A stretch of DNA of 64,000 nt from Chlorophyllum brunneum (lineage: Eukaryota > Basidiomycota > Agaricomycetes > Agaricales > Agaricaceae), in assembly GCA_963576785.1 (NCBI GenBank), contig OY756141.1:3596001-3660000 (forward strand). The letters are read 5' to 3'. Shown here piece by piece: positions 12,122-22,982 of the stretch. Below the pieces are notes generated by a model. The model was not told where the DNA came from and made no database searches. It saw nothing but the letters and a program-made list of their open reading frames with translations. The stretch's first letter is position 1; each line of letters starts with the position of its first letter. The position numbers and the translations under genes were made by a program.

Positions 12122-12222
12122 GGTGTATTGTAGAGATAGTTGGCAAAGTCAAGGGTGAAGTGAATACCACGAGTGATGCGATGAGTGTAGTGGTTACTTG
12201 AGATGCGAGGTTTGCTGTTCAT
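12031..12222 (-). CDS. Short ORF overlapping the pol stop codon (63 aa)
   Basis: The start codon shares bases with the pol stop in an ATGA arrangement (12219-12222), the geometry used for termination-reinitiation. The frame encodes 63 residues (MNSKPRISSNHYTHRI at the start) and overlaps the beginning of the 278-residue ORF in another frame. It may be a leader letting ribosomes reach the downstream ORF, a first exon spliced onto it, or chance. No domain was recognised. Confidence 0.3.
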   Translation of the reverse strand: MNSKPRISSNHYTHRITRGIHFTLDFANYLYNTPCPPNANLPRIPTLQNLKNSSQKGPTRKKS

Positions 12223-15200
12223 AATTGCTGTTTTTTACCTCCCCTTTTTATAGGTTTCGTCCTCGAAATCTTGCTTATGAATTCTTGTACTGCTTCCTTG
12301 GCGCTGTCTAAGTTTGTTTCGTCTTCCCATGTATCTTCTTCGGACGTATATCCTTTCCAGTGTATTAGGTACTGTTTTCGTTTCCCTTTCATGCGGTGTC
12401 CTCGGACTTCGTCTACTTCGTAGTGTTCTTCATCGTTAACTATCTCGGGGATCGGTGGTGGCGGAGTGCGCTGGCTGTCATACTCGGGGTTGTGATAGGG
12501 GGAAAGTAGTCTGCTGTTGAATACGTCGTGTATCGCCCATGTTTCAGGTAGCTCCAGGCGGTAGCTTGTTTCGCCTATTTTTTCTTTTACTCGGAACGGT
12601 CCATATCTCTTGTGATCTAATTTTTTCGTTGGTCTTGTTGTCTTAATATTGTCTGCTTCCAGCCAAATTTGGTCTCCTGTTTGGTACTCATGTTCTGGCT
12701 TTGTGCTGTTTCGCTTTTCCATCTGTATCTGGTTTTGTTGGAGCATTTTGATCGTTGCTTGGCGTATGTCCTGCAGTTCTTGTATTCTTTCCGTGATTGC
12801 TGGAGCCTTGATCTCATTTGAGATGTCGCCCTTCCATGGGTGTCGTCCGTATACTATCTGGAACGGTGAATGTCCTGTGGCACTATGTGTTTTATCGTTA
12901 TACTGGAATTCTGCCGTGCTGAGCCATTTCTTCCAGTTGTTCTGTGCGTGATTGATTACATTTCTGAGGTAGGCCTCAACCTCTTGGTTGATGCGCTCCG
13001 TTTGACCGTCTGTTTGTGGATGGTATGCCGTGGATAGGTTTCGTTGGGTGCCGGTTGCTTTGCAAAGTTCCGCCATGAATTTTGATGCGAACTGTGGGCC
13101 TCTGTCACTGATGATCCTGCGTGGTATCCCATGTTGTCTCCATATGTCGTCCCGATATATATCTCCTAGCTCCTCGGATGATAGGGTAGTGTTAACTGCT
13201 CGTAGTCTGATCATTTTGCTGAAACGATCAACGATGACAAGTATCGCGTCGTATCCCTCCGATTCTGGCAGTGGTCCTATCATGTCGATTGATATCTCTT
13301 CCCATGGTCCGGTGGGTATTGGTAACGGATGGAGGTGTGTGGTAGGTCGTGTTCGGAGTATTTTATTTCTCTGACATGTGTCACATCCCTTGATGTATCG
13401 TTTAACGTCGTTACGCATTTGTGGCCACCAATATGTCCTTTTGAGGAGTTCGATCATTCTGTGTTGTCCCGGGTGTCCTACGTCCGTTTTGTCGTGGTGT
13501 TGTTGGAGTATTTCTTGGCGTAATTCGGTGTTTGGTGGTACGTATATTCTTCCTTCGAAGATGGGTAATCCATCAGTTTCCCATATCTCCTCTGGTCGTT
13601 TCTCCTTTTCTCTTAACCATTGTGTTTCTCTCCTCTGCTCCTTTCGCAGTCGGTGTTTCAGGTCTTCTTCTCCCGATATATCCCACATTTGTCTGATCTC
13701 GGTGGTAGTGTTGTCGAATAAGTGGTCGGGTAATAGCGTGATATCTGTGTTGTCTCTGGTTGTGTCCGTTTTCGTTAGTCTTGATAACACATCTGCTTTT
13801 GTGTTTGTTTTTCCGGGTATGTGTTTTAACGTGTAGTGATATTCCTGTAGTTCCAGTTGCCATCTCGCCTGTCGTCCTGTGAGTTGTTGCGGTTTCCTAA
13901 AGTATTCCAAGTTCTTGTGGTCCGTCCATATCTCGAATGGTTTGTCGGCGTCGAGTAGATATTGTCTCCAAGTTTTGACCGCTTCTCGGATTGCCAATAG
14001 TTCTTTGTCATAGATCTGGTAATTTCGTTCTGCCGGTGTCATTGTTCTCGAGTGGAATGCGATTGGGTGCCACTGGTTATCTTGGTCTTGTGATAATACC
14101 GCTCCTACTCCGTACCCTGATGCGTCTACCTCCACTCTATATTGTCCTTTATCTCGGGGCATCGCTAGTACTGGTTCGCTCGTGATTTTCTTCTTGATTT
14201 CTTCGAACGCTTGTTGTTGCCGTTCTGACCATGACCATTGTGCGTCTTTCTTCTTGAGTTCATGTAGTGGTGTTGCTATGTTACTGAAGTCTTGTATGAA
14301 TTGTCGGTAGAAATTTGCAAAGCCGAGGAATTTTTCGACATCCTTCACGGATTTGGGTGTTGGCCATTCCCTTACTGCTTTCACCTTCTCTTCCTCCATT
14401 TTAACGCTGCCCTGTCCTACCACAAAGCCCAGTATGGGTATTTCTTTCGCGTCGAACATACATTTTGATCGTTTGAAGTATAGCTGGTGTTTGGCTGCAA
14501 TGTCTAAGAACCGTGTCGTTCTTTTCTCGAGTTCCTCCTGTGTGGTTCCTGGAATGACGAAATCGTCCATGTAGTTGACAAGCGTCCCTTCATGTAATAG
14601 TTCTCGGAATATCGTGTTCATCATTCTTTGGAAGGTTGCCGGTGAATTGCTCATTCCGAAGAACATGACCGTAGGTTCAAATAATCCGTTGTTTGTTATG
14701 AACGCTGCCTTCCATTCGTCTCCTTTCCTGATTCTGACGTTGTTGTATCCCCAAATGATGTCGAGTTTATTAAACACTTTTGCGCCCTTTAGTCGGTCTA
14801 ACACCTCGCTTATAAGTGGTAGTGGCGTTTTATCTTTGATGGTGTGTTCGTTCAGCTTCTTGTAATCTTGTACCAGGCGTTTTGTTCCGTCTTTCTTTGG
14901 TATAAAGAAGCATGGGGTGGCGTAGGGGGATTGTGATGGTCTGATACGTCCTGAGGCGAGGTTTTCGTCGAGGAATTTTTGTAGTTCCTGTTTTTCCGTT
15001 ATTGTCATTGGGTAAACTTTGGACTGCAGTACCGGGGGTGCGTCTTCTGACAGATTTATCTCGTGGTCCCATACCGTGTGTGCGGGTAGATTATTGAAGT
15101 TCTTTTTGTTGAACAGATGGGTGTACTGTCGGAGGTATGGTGGTAGATCTTCATCGTCCGTCCGGTCCGCCTTTTTCTCTTCAATGTGTTCCTTGACTGT

Positions 15201-15746
15201 CCGTATTTTCTCGTTGAACCGTATGTTGCTATGTGATATTTTGCAATCTTCTGGACATCTCGTGAATCGTATGACATGATTGTTCCAATCGATTTCCGGG
15301 TTATGTTTGACCAGCCAATCGTGCCCCAGGTATAAGTCCGCGCTTTCCAATTGTGTTACTAGAGCATCGATTTGTTCCGTGTGGTTGCCATTGTTTAGTA
15401 CTAGTTGTGCTTTATCTGTTATTTCTCCCTTTCTATTCTCCGTTCCATCGGCATTGATTACTTTGATTGGGGTTTCTAGGGCTTTAGTCGGGATCTGTTC
15501 TTTTTCTACTGTTCATTGTGCTATGCACGTGTGGGTGCATCCGGAGTCTACCAGGGTTGTAATTGGTTTGCGTCCTTTTCTTGTTTGGATTGTTGAGTCG
15601 AGGAGAAGTTCGCGCGTAGAGTTTCGTTTTTGGGGAATCACGTATCGTCTATTGTGTGATAAAACAGAAACTCTAGTTTTATTGGCTCGCGGGTTTGCGC
15701 CTACTCGGAGCCTTCGACAAAATCCTCTTTCTCCTCTATTTCTTGT
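12219..15746 (-). CDS. pol: Gypsy Pol: protease, reverse transcriptase, RNase H, integrase, chromodomain
   Basis: The frame lies at -1 to gag and is open from about 15746. The protease has LVDSGCTHTCIA (about 15520-15560), then a TGA at 15513-15515. An unbroken 1043-codon frame runs from 15350. Domains in order are the aspartic-protease tail LYLGHDWLVKHNPEIDW, reverse transcriptase with NYMDDFVIPG, and RNase H with VEVDASGYGVGAVLSQ. The integrase follows, with its HHCC zinc module (GHPGQHRMIELLKRTYWW, then CDTCQRNK) and catalytic core with SIDMIGPLPE and ISDRGPQFASKF. A C-terminal chromodomain, KRKQYLIHWKGYTSEEDTWE, usually guides integration to heterochromatin. All catalytic signatures seen are intact. 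The TGA could be a recent mutation or be read through. The protein copies and integrates the element. Confidence 0.93.
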
Positions 15747-16972
15747 TCATCATCCTCGTTGACTTCTCTGATATGGGCTTTCTTGGGTGCCCGGCAGTTC
15801 TTCGAGATGTGGCCCTGTTTACCGCAATTGTAACACGTTATTTTGGTGTACGTGACTTTTGTTTTCTTCCTGCAGTATTTGGCAATATGCCCATAGAGGT
15901 TACAATTGTAGCACCTCGGTTTTCCAGTCTGATCGGTGTCTGCCCTTTGTCGTCCTATCTCCATGGGTTGTCCTCTTCCCCCATAGATAACTCCAGTGGT
16001 GGTTTTGACATCTCCTCTAGTGATGTCCGTTGCTTCGTAACCTTGTCCTACTGCGAGGATCGTGGTTTTCCATTTGCTGTATGTTGTTGGGACGGAGGTT
16101 GTCGGATAACCTACTATGGTTCGAATAATGTCTGCTCGGGTGTGGCGCTTGAGAAGGAATATCGCGTGTGTGTCGTCTGTTCCTGCTTGGGCTCTCAATG
16201 CTTCAAATTCGATTAAGAAGTCTGCTGTGTTCTTCTTTCCCTGTTTGAACGTCTCTATTTCTCCTTCTGCTATGGCTTTCCTATTCCCCAAGGAGAATGT
16301 GGCTTCTACTTCTTTCGTAAAGTCCTCCCAAGCCGGTGTTTTCTTATTCTGGATGGCTTGTAGTTGCGTGTTGGCGTAAGGACCTGCTAGTCCTCCTTTC
16401 ATCCTTGCCAAAATGGCTACTATTTTCTGTTCTTCTTCGTCTATCTTGTTGAACATCAGCCATAAGGATATGGCTCTCCACCAATCGTCAAATTTGGTCC
16501 TATCCCCATTGAAATATCCTGGTTCCGGGGCTAGGTTTTTTGGTACGTTGACTTCGTCTGTCATCTCTGGTTCTAACTCTGATTCGCTGTGTTCGTTTTC
16601 GTAAGTCTCTGCGATTTCTATATCGTCTGTGGCGTCGGCGACTTCTGTGTCGAATTCGGCTTCGAATAAAGCTGTGTCGATTTCTTCTTCAACCGGAGCT
16701 GGTTCTTCGTCTGTGCTGTGTTCGGATTCTTCCTCGTAGGTTTCGGCGATATCTATATCGGATGTGTTCTCGGCGACTTCTGTGTCGAATTTGGTTTCAA
16801 ATAGAGCTGTGGTCTCGTCTACGCTGTGTTCGGATTTCTGCCGTTTAAGGCCTTCAGGGATTTCTGGTTCTGTTGATCGTTTGGATCCTGTTGCTACGGG
16901 TGAACCCTGGATGTCTGTTGGTCTCGGAGCTCTCTGTCTTCTCGGTGTTCTCGATGAGCTACTGCTGCTCAT
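15701..16972 (-). CDS. gag: Gypsy Gag with two zinc knuckles and a duplicated acidic N-terminus
   Basis: A 423-residue frame begins MSSSSSSRTPRRQRAPRPTD. Residues 47-82 and about 83-130 are an imperfect tandem duplication (TALFExxFDTEVA and IAETYE in both) that is strongly acidic. The capsid region includes PGYFNGDRTKFDDWWRAISL and AWEDFTKEVEATFSLGNRK, typical of Ty3/gypsy capsids. Two CCHC knuckles, CYNCNLYGHIAKYC and CYNCGKQGHISKNC, lie near residues 350-400 and bind the genomic RNA. The frame stops at 15701-15703. Pol continues in the -1 frame, overlapping the last 45 or so bases. The protein forms the particle core. The gene is intact. Confidence 0.93.
   Translation of the reverse strand: MSSSSSSRTPRRQRAPRPTDIQGSPVATGSKRSTEPEIPEGLKRQKSEHSVDETTALFETKFDTEVAENTSDIDIAETYEEESEHSTDEEPAPVEEEIDTALFEAEFDTEVADATDDIEIAETYENEHSESELEPEMTDEVNVPKNLAPEPGYFNGDRTKFDDWWRAISLWLMFNKIDEEEQKIVAILARMKGGLAGPYANTQLQAIQNKKTPAWEDFTKEVEATFSLGNRKAIAEGEIETFKQGKKNTADFLIEFEALRAQAGTDDTHAIFLLKRHTRADIIRTIVGYPTTSVPTTYSKWKTTILAVGQGYEATDITRGDVKTTTGVIYGGRGQPMEIGRQRADTDQTGKPRCYNCNLYGHIAKYCRKKTKVTYTKITCYNCGKQGHISKNCRAPKKAHIREVNEDDEQEIEEKEDFVEGSE
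16598..16834 (-). repeat. Tandem duplication coding for acidic Gag repeats
   Basis: Two copies of a segment coding SEHS-DE-(spacer)-TALFE-x2-FDTEVA-x6-DI-x-IAETYE lie head to tail. The second copy has a longer acidic spacer (PAPVEEEID). Confidence 0.8.
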
Positions 16973-17052
16973 ATACTGCTGTCCTGGTCGGAGGCTATTA
17001 TTCCAAGCCTAGCTACGAATAGTGGCACCTCTCTTGCAAGGTGAGTTGAATG

Positions 17053-17064
17053 ACACTTTACCAA
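17053..17064 (-). other. Gypsy primer-binding site, matched to the element's own RNA 5' end
   Basis: On the element strand, TTGGTAAAGTGT lies one or two bases after the 5' LTR. It is the exact reverse complement of ACACTTTACCAA inside the LTR (17148-17159). This is the arrangement of self-primed Tf1-type elements, where the transcript start anneals to the primer site. No tRNA match was apparent. Confidence 0.75.
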
Positions 17065-17065
17065 A

Positions 17066-17364
17066 TGTTACGACCTTAGTCTCTGACTCAGGTTGCAAGC
17101 CTTTGGATAAAGGAAGGAAGTAGAGAAAGGAAGAAGGGATGATACGATTGGTAAAGTGTAAGGAATACATCAAGTATTACTACACTTTATATACTAGTGG
17201 TAGAGGCTAATAATAAGGGAGTCGAGTAACGGAGTCATAGGAGACGAGTAGAACGAGTCAAGTAGGAGGCACAGCCTCTAGGGTGATACAGGAGGTGAAA
17301 CAAGTATGAGAGTACACGAGGTAATGGGCGCATGATGGGAATGAACGGTCTATGATTCGTAACA
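17066..17364 (-). repeat. Gypsy LTR (5' LTR of the element, carries promoter)
   Basis: This 299-bp LTR matches 10876-11174. Read on the minus strand it has a TATA box and a putative transcript start that doubles as a self-primer. Confidence 0.96.
17148..17193 (-). promoter_or_regulatory. Gypsy LTR promoter: TATA box and inferred transcription start
   Basis: On the minus strand TATATAAA (17193-17186) lies 34 bases before ACACTTTACCAA (17159-17148), a normal TATA-to-start distance. The inferred start coincides with the sequence complementary to the primer-binding site. Confidence 0.6.
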
Positions 17365-18074
17365 CTTCTCAATTAGAAACAACTAAGGTAAAATTGCCAG
17401 AAGTTCTTGGCATGATGATTGCTTTGAACGCATTACCACCCGATTGGAATGCAGTAGTACAAACAACATTGGCAAATAATAACAATGGTGTAGATATGAC
17501 CTGGGAGGTAGTTCAGCAGGCTATAAATGCTAAGTGGTCAAGACGTGAAGGAACAAGATCCAACATGTCTAACCAACAAGTATCTTTCGCTGCCACTACT
17601 AACTACCAAGCTTGTCCTCAGGGCAACTTCCCCAGGACTCGCCCTAGACCACCCTGGAACCGCTTCCACCCTGAGGGCAATACCAGGGCCCAGCCTGCAA
17701 GAGGACCTTGCCACCCTGCCAATCCGAGTGGGCAGCCCCCTCAGCCTTCTCCTCCTACTCCTACCTGGGTTAGCACCCAGAAGAAAAAGAAGAAGCCCAA
17801 GAAGCACCAGGGTAAATCTCAGGCCCACATGGCGGGCTTTGCTGCTGCCATGGAACCGGTGGTCCATCGCTTTACTGGTCCGGAAATAACCCCCTTCGAC
17901 CTGATGAGGCGCATAGATGTACCTCGACCCATTCCCGCTCCTGCTCCTCCAACCACTCGTGTACTAGTGAGTGAGAGACTAAAGCCTCTTACTTGGGTTA
18001 ATCCCAAGAAAGTCCAGCAAGCACGAGAGAATGCTCATACTGAGCTCGAAAAGAAGGTGCGTGCTGAAGCATGA
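17365..18074 (+). pseudogene. Copia gag, C-terminal part
   Basis: This continues gag after the gypsy insertion in the same frame: LPEVLGMMIALNALPPDWNA, then WEVVQQAINAKWSRRE. A Pro/Arg-rich tail and a Lys-rich run (KKKKKPKKHQ) follow. The frame stops at 18074. Beyond it to 19200 lies a region with several open blocks broken by stops (18249-19192), probably the rest of a long gag. No CCHC knuckle could be found. It is non-functional because the upstream part is separated and carries stops. Confidence 0.75.
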
Positions 18075-19249
18075 AACTTATGTTTCACTGCCCTCCTTGA
18101 GAACTCACTGCAGATTCAACAGGTAATCACTTGGCACGACCACGTCACTGGTCCTTCGCCCATGCAAATGGCGAAGAAATGTGCCCTCGATCATTATAAT
18201 CAATGAATGTACGAGATCTCTCATTCTTGTGCCCCACAAGGATGATCGGTGATACCTCCTGGTGCACCTTCAGTTCCTTCTGGTCACCTCCCAGGTTGTA
18301 CCTGTGAGGGACACACGAGGGTGAGTAAATGGTTCCTAAAGCATAATAACCCCGATATTAATGCAACTCGCATCCGCTTTTACCCTTTGGTTCACCATAT
18401 ACCTTATTGGTTTCTCCTAAATTTGGGATAAAAATTAATTTGGCTATGCACCATGTGGTAAAGATCCCAAGCATGGACTCTGTTGCCTGGGGTGACTCGC
18501 TTGAACCTGGAGAGGTTCAGCCATTCTACCTTCCTCCTCTGGAGGAAATAGTAGCTCCAGCCATCCGGACCTACAACAAAGAGTTCCCTCCTCTTCCTTG
18601 GGCCTCCCCTCCGACAGAGCAATTCCAGAGTAAGAAATACTCTCTTACTCAGAAGGTCAAGACTACTTACAGGTGACCTGCCACACTTACAGTGTTGGTA
18701 GATGAAGCCTTCAAGTGGCTTGAGAGCAAGAAGGAGGTCAACGACCTCATAGCGCTGGCTCAGGATGTCACCTACAACATCTGTGACCCCAGGAACCCTG
18801 CAAATGTCGCAGGACCCTCTTCTGGACCTCTTCCAAAGTCTCCAAAGTCTGAACCATTTGCTTTGGCACCTCAATCTGAGGTGTCTCTCAGACTTTTGTC
18901 AACCGATTACAGAAGTGACTTCAAGAAGAAGGGAGGAGCTGGGTACATGATCGATTCGATCTCAGATACTCTTACTAACCCTGATACACAGTCTTGTCAC
19001 CAATATGCCAACTGGCCAACTTTGCAAGAAGAAGGGCAAGGGCAAGGGGAAGGGACATCAGGGGCCGGGCATATAGATATGCTATCAGGATCTTTAGGAT
19101 CCCATAATAATGTATTTTTGTGCAAATTGATAAATAAGAAGTGTTTTAATACTTCTCAATTTTCTTGTTTCTCTACACATATACCCGATTAGTATTTAAG
19201 AGTACCGGATCAAATTAGATCTCAATCGCTAAGCAATGATCAAATCATA

Positions 19250-22200
19250 ATGCCACTAGAAGAATATAGTGACATATGGTTATTAGACTCAGGGGTATCA
19301 TGTCATTATACCCCTTATGCAGAAGACTTCATCAACTTCGAAGAACTCGAAGTTTTGATCCCAATTAAGACTGTAGGAGCACAAGGCCCCTACCTTAATA
19401 TGGTTGGCCTTGGCACAGTTATGCTTAAGCATAGAGTCTGTGATGGGAAGACTGACAGCATTCAACTAATACAGATATTAATATATCCAGTCTTTCTTCT
19501 AAAAGGAACCTCTGAATGACTAATGTCAGTGGGACAGTTATGCCAAGATGGCAAAACTGTTAGAACAGATGCCAATGAATCAGTAGTAGTTGATAGCAAA
19601 GGAAATGCTATTCTTCAAGCATATCCTTTAGCAAGTCATAACACTACTTTACATTTTGTTAATACCAAAATTGTACATTTGGAACAAGCAGTTATGACTG
19701 CAGATCCAATCGTTGGCTACAAAGTTGTACATGCAAAATTAGGACATCCTTCTAATCGTATCCTCAATCATTTTGAGAAAAATACGATTGGGTTTACTCC
19801 AGTGCGGATTCCCAAGCAAAAACCAGTCTGTGACGGTTGTGCCAAGGGAAAGATGCACCAGAAACCCTTTAGAGAGAACCCTACATGTGCAAAGCATCCA
19901 TTCAAAAGAATTCACTTGGATTTAGTTGAACTTCCAATTCTTTCTTACCATAAATTTAAATGGGTCATGACCATAATGGACAACTTTTCCTCTCATGGAT
20001 AGATTCGATTCCTCCATAAAAAATCAGAAGCAGCAGAAGAAATGAAAAATTTCATTGCACTAATTCAGACTCAATATGAGACTAAATTAAAATATCTCTG
20101 CACTGATAGAGGAGGAGAGTATGCAACTAACAAGTTATAATCTCATTTGCACTCATTAGGAATTATACATGAGACCAGTGCACCACACATACACCAACAA
20201 AATGGTTGAGCGGAATGCTTGAACTGAACTTTGATGGATAAAGCAGAAGCCATGAGGCATCATGCTTGTATTCCTAACAGTTGGTGGGAGTTTTCTATAG
20301 ATCACACGATATATATCTATAATAAAACACTGGTATCACAGCTCATGTGGAAAACATCTTATGAAGTGTTGAACCAGAAAATTCCAGACATCTCCAAAGA
20401 GAGAGTCTTTGGCTGTAGTACCTATGTCTTTCTCCCAAAAGAGATAAGAGACAATAAACTGACAGCAAAGTCAGAACTCATGATTTTCCTTGGTTGGACA
20501 TCAGATAGGAAAAACTATCATTTCATGAGGCACCTAAATGGAAATGTAATCTATACATCTCCAACAGCCATATTTAGCGAAGAACACTTCTCTAAATGTG
20601 TTGGGAAAAAGCAAGAAGAACGGATGAACCAACCATCATCTTCTACTTCTCAAAGCACACCTTTGGAAGTTATTGTCTTCTATGCTCCAAATCCATCTAC
20701 TAGTTTACCTTTTGATAGACCACCAAGTTCTATACCCCGAACTTCCCCCGAAAATTCTCCGGAAGATAGAACTTATAGATCTGTTCATGGACAAATTCCA
20801 ACTCCTTTTCCTGAACCTAAAAAGAATAAAGGAAAAGGAAAAACACCGAATATCGATACCGATGTTCAGGAGGAGTAGGATGGTATTGTGCAAAACATTC
20901 TCTTTCCACCAAGAGAAGCACAAACACCAGAAGACGATGACAGTGATGGATTATCATATGCTGATCCACCTAATCACCCTGAAGGTCCAAACCATCCGCC
21001 TTCTCAAAGAGATGATCCAGATGTACAACCGTTCATACTCTATACTCCTGTTGAAGATGATCGGAATGCTGGTCCTTCTGTACCACAAGGTCACTCGGAT
21101 CAAATACCGGTTCCTGAAATACCTCAGAGACTGCAAAGAACCAGAAAAGTACCTGAATGTCCAGAAAACTTCTATGGTTCTACAAAACATCTGACCAAAA
21201 TTCTCTAGGACTATGAGATGTTCCAACCTCCTAAGTTGAAGTTGACAAGTTCTACAAGTAGACTTGTTAGATAAATTTGATCAGAGGCTTCTAAACCTGG
21301 AATAATTGATAGACATTCTTGGTATGAAGCTTCTACACTAGAAGACTTATGTAGAGAAGGAGGAGTAGGGATGATCGATTATCTGTGTGCTCAAAAAGTC
21401 GAATCACCATTAGTTCCTATTTCTTTCAAGAATCTAGATCGACTACCATCAGAAGAGAAATCTAGATGGTGGAAAGCGTGCTTAGAAGAGTTAGATTCAC
21501 TCAGAGAAAGACATGTTTATGACTTAGCTAAACTTCTACCTGGAAGAAAAGCAGTCAAAAATAGATGGATCTTTACACCCAAATCAGATAGTCAATACCA
21601 TGCTCGACTAGTAGCAAAAGAATTCTCTCAGATAGAGGGAATTGATTACGATGAACTATTTTTACCAGTAGTCCATTATGAGACAGCATGACTCATATTT
21701 GCAGTTGCTGCCCTCAACAATTGGGAGATGCTCAGTTTAGATGTTAAAACTGCTTATCTCTATGGAAAACTGGATGAAGAACTCTAAATGGAACTTCCAG
21801 AAGGTTTCAATATAGGTCGTGGTAATACAGTTTGGAAATTAAACCGAGCCATTTATGGACTAAAGTAATCTAGATGACAATGGTGGAAGGGATTGACTAA
21901 GTCAATGACCAACCTAGGATTTGTCCAATCCAAACTAGATGCTGGAGTCTATTATTACTATAATCCTGAAACCAAAGAGCTTATTATAGCTCTGGTCTAT
22001 GTAGATGACTCAATGTTCGTTGGAATTAGAGGCTCTAGACTTCTACATGAGAAGCGAGCACTCTTTATGAAGAAATAGGAATACCAAGACCTTGCTCCAA
22101 CCAAAGAGTTTCTTGGCATAAAAATTTCACGAAATCCTATAAACCAATCAATCACCCTAGACCAAATAGATTATCTAGGAAAAGTTCTTGATCGATCTAA

Positions 22201-22948
22201 AGTAATTGGAAAGGAAGAAATTCCATTACCAAATAGATTTATCTTCGGATCCAATACAGGACAAGCGACACCTGATTTCATAAAGAGGTATCAACAGTTA
22301 GTAGGATCAGTTATGTATCCGATGATAGGCAGTCGGCCCGACATAGCATTTGCCACTGTCAAATTATCACAACATATGACCAACCCTACTAAAGCATATT
22401 ATAATGCAGGCCTACATTTGCTAAAGTATCTTAATACTACTTGCAAATATAGAATTACCTATAATGGAAGTTCTATGCAAGGTCTTAATGCCTTTTCTGA
22501 CTCTAATTGGGCTGGTGATCCAATTAGTCATAAATCTGTAACTAGATATTTCTGTTTATTAGCCAGCGGAGCAATCACTTGGTTAAGTAGGAAACAGAAA
22601 ACTGTTGCATTATCTTCCACTGAAGCCAAGTATATGGCTTTGTCAGATTGCAGTTGACAACTTGTTTGGATTGTCAATTTGTTGAAAGAAATTAGTATCC
22701 AATCATTGGCCCCTTATCTCTTCAGTGATAATGAAGGATTAATATTTTGGGCCAAAAATCCAGTAACAGAAAAACAATCAAAACATGTCAACATCAAATA
22801 CCATTATATTCATGATTTGGTAGAAGACAGAAAGATTGAAATATTCTCTGTGAAAGGCATGGAAAATCCTGCCGATATTCTCACAAAGAATTTAGATAAA
22901 ATTAAATTCAATCTGTTCCGACCTTGCCTTGGTTTGATGTTTGAGTGA
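19250..22948 (+). pseudogene. Copia pol: protease, integrase, reverse transcriptase, RNase H, with many stops
   Basis: The protease signature DIWLLDSGVSCHYTPYAEDF is at 19265-19330. The GAG-pre-integrase domain follows: HAKLGHPSNRILNHF, CDGCAKGKMHQKPF. The integrase core has CTDRGGEYAT and an expected QQNG-AE-LN-TL segment holding two stops (about 20200-20232). Reverse transcriptase has KNRWIFTPKSD, LDVKTAYLYGKLDEEL and YVDDSMFVG (21998 on). RNase H has ALSSTEAKYMALSDCS and ENPADILTKNLDK. About ten in-frame stops occur between the domain blocks; most fit single C-to-T or G-to-A changes, such as CGA to TGA or CAA to TAA. The protein cannot be made in full. Confidence 0.92.
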
Positions 22949-22970
22949 TTAAAACTCTACATCAATACAG

Positions 22971-22982
22971 AGCAAGGAGGAG
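22971..22982 (+). other. Copia polypurine tract
   Basis: AGCAAGGAGGAG directly precedes the right LTR, the normal plus-strand primer position. Confidence 0.75.

Larger units (their letters stand above)
10876..17364 (-). mobile_element. Ty3/gypsy chromovirus LTR retrotransposon, near-intact, nested in copia
   Basis: Two 299-bp LTRs (10876-11174 and 17066-17364) start TGTTACGA and end TCGTAACA. They differ at only one base that I could find, so the insertion is young. On the minus strand the order is gag with two CCHC knuckles, then pol with protease, reverse transcriptase, RNase H, integrase and a C-terminal chromodomain. One or two extra ORFs follow. This order with a chromodomain defines the chromovirus lineage. 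The polypurine tract, the primer site and a 5-bp CTTCT duplication are visible. Only one disabling mutation was seen, a TGA in protease. Confidence 0.96.

Noticed and set aside
12649..12951. Plus-strand open frames across 11600-16600
   Set aside because: They are antisense shadows of gypsy gag, pol and the extra ORF, with no start context or domain.
17538..17867. Minus-strand 109-codon frame rich in Arg and Leu
   Set aside because: It is antisense to the Pro/Arg-rich copia gag tail, whose composition produces it.
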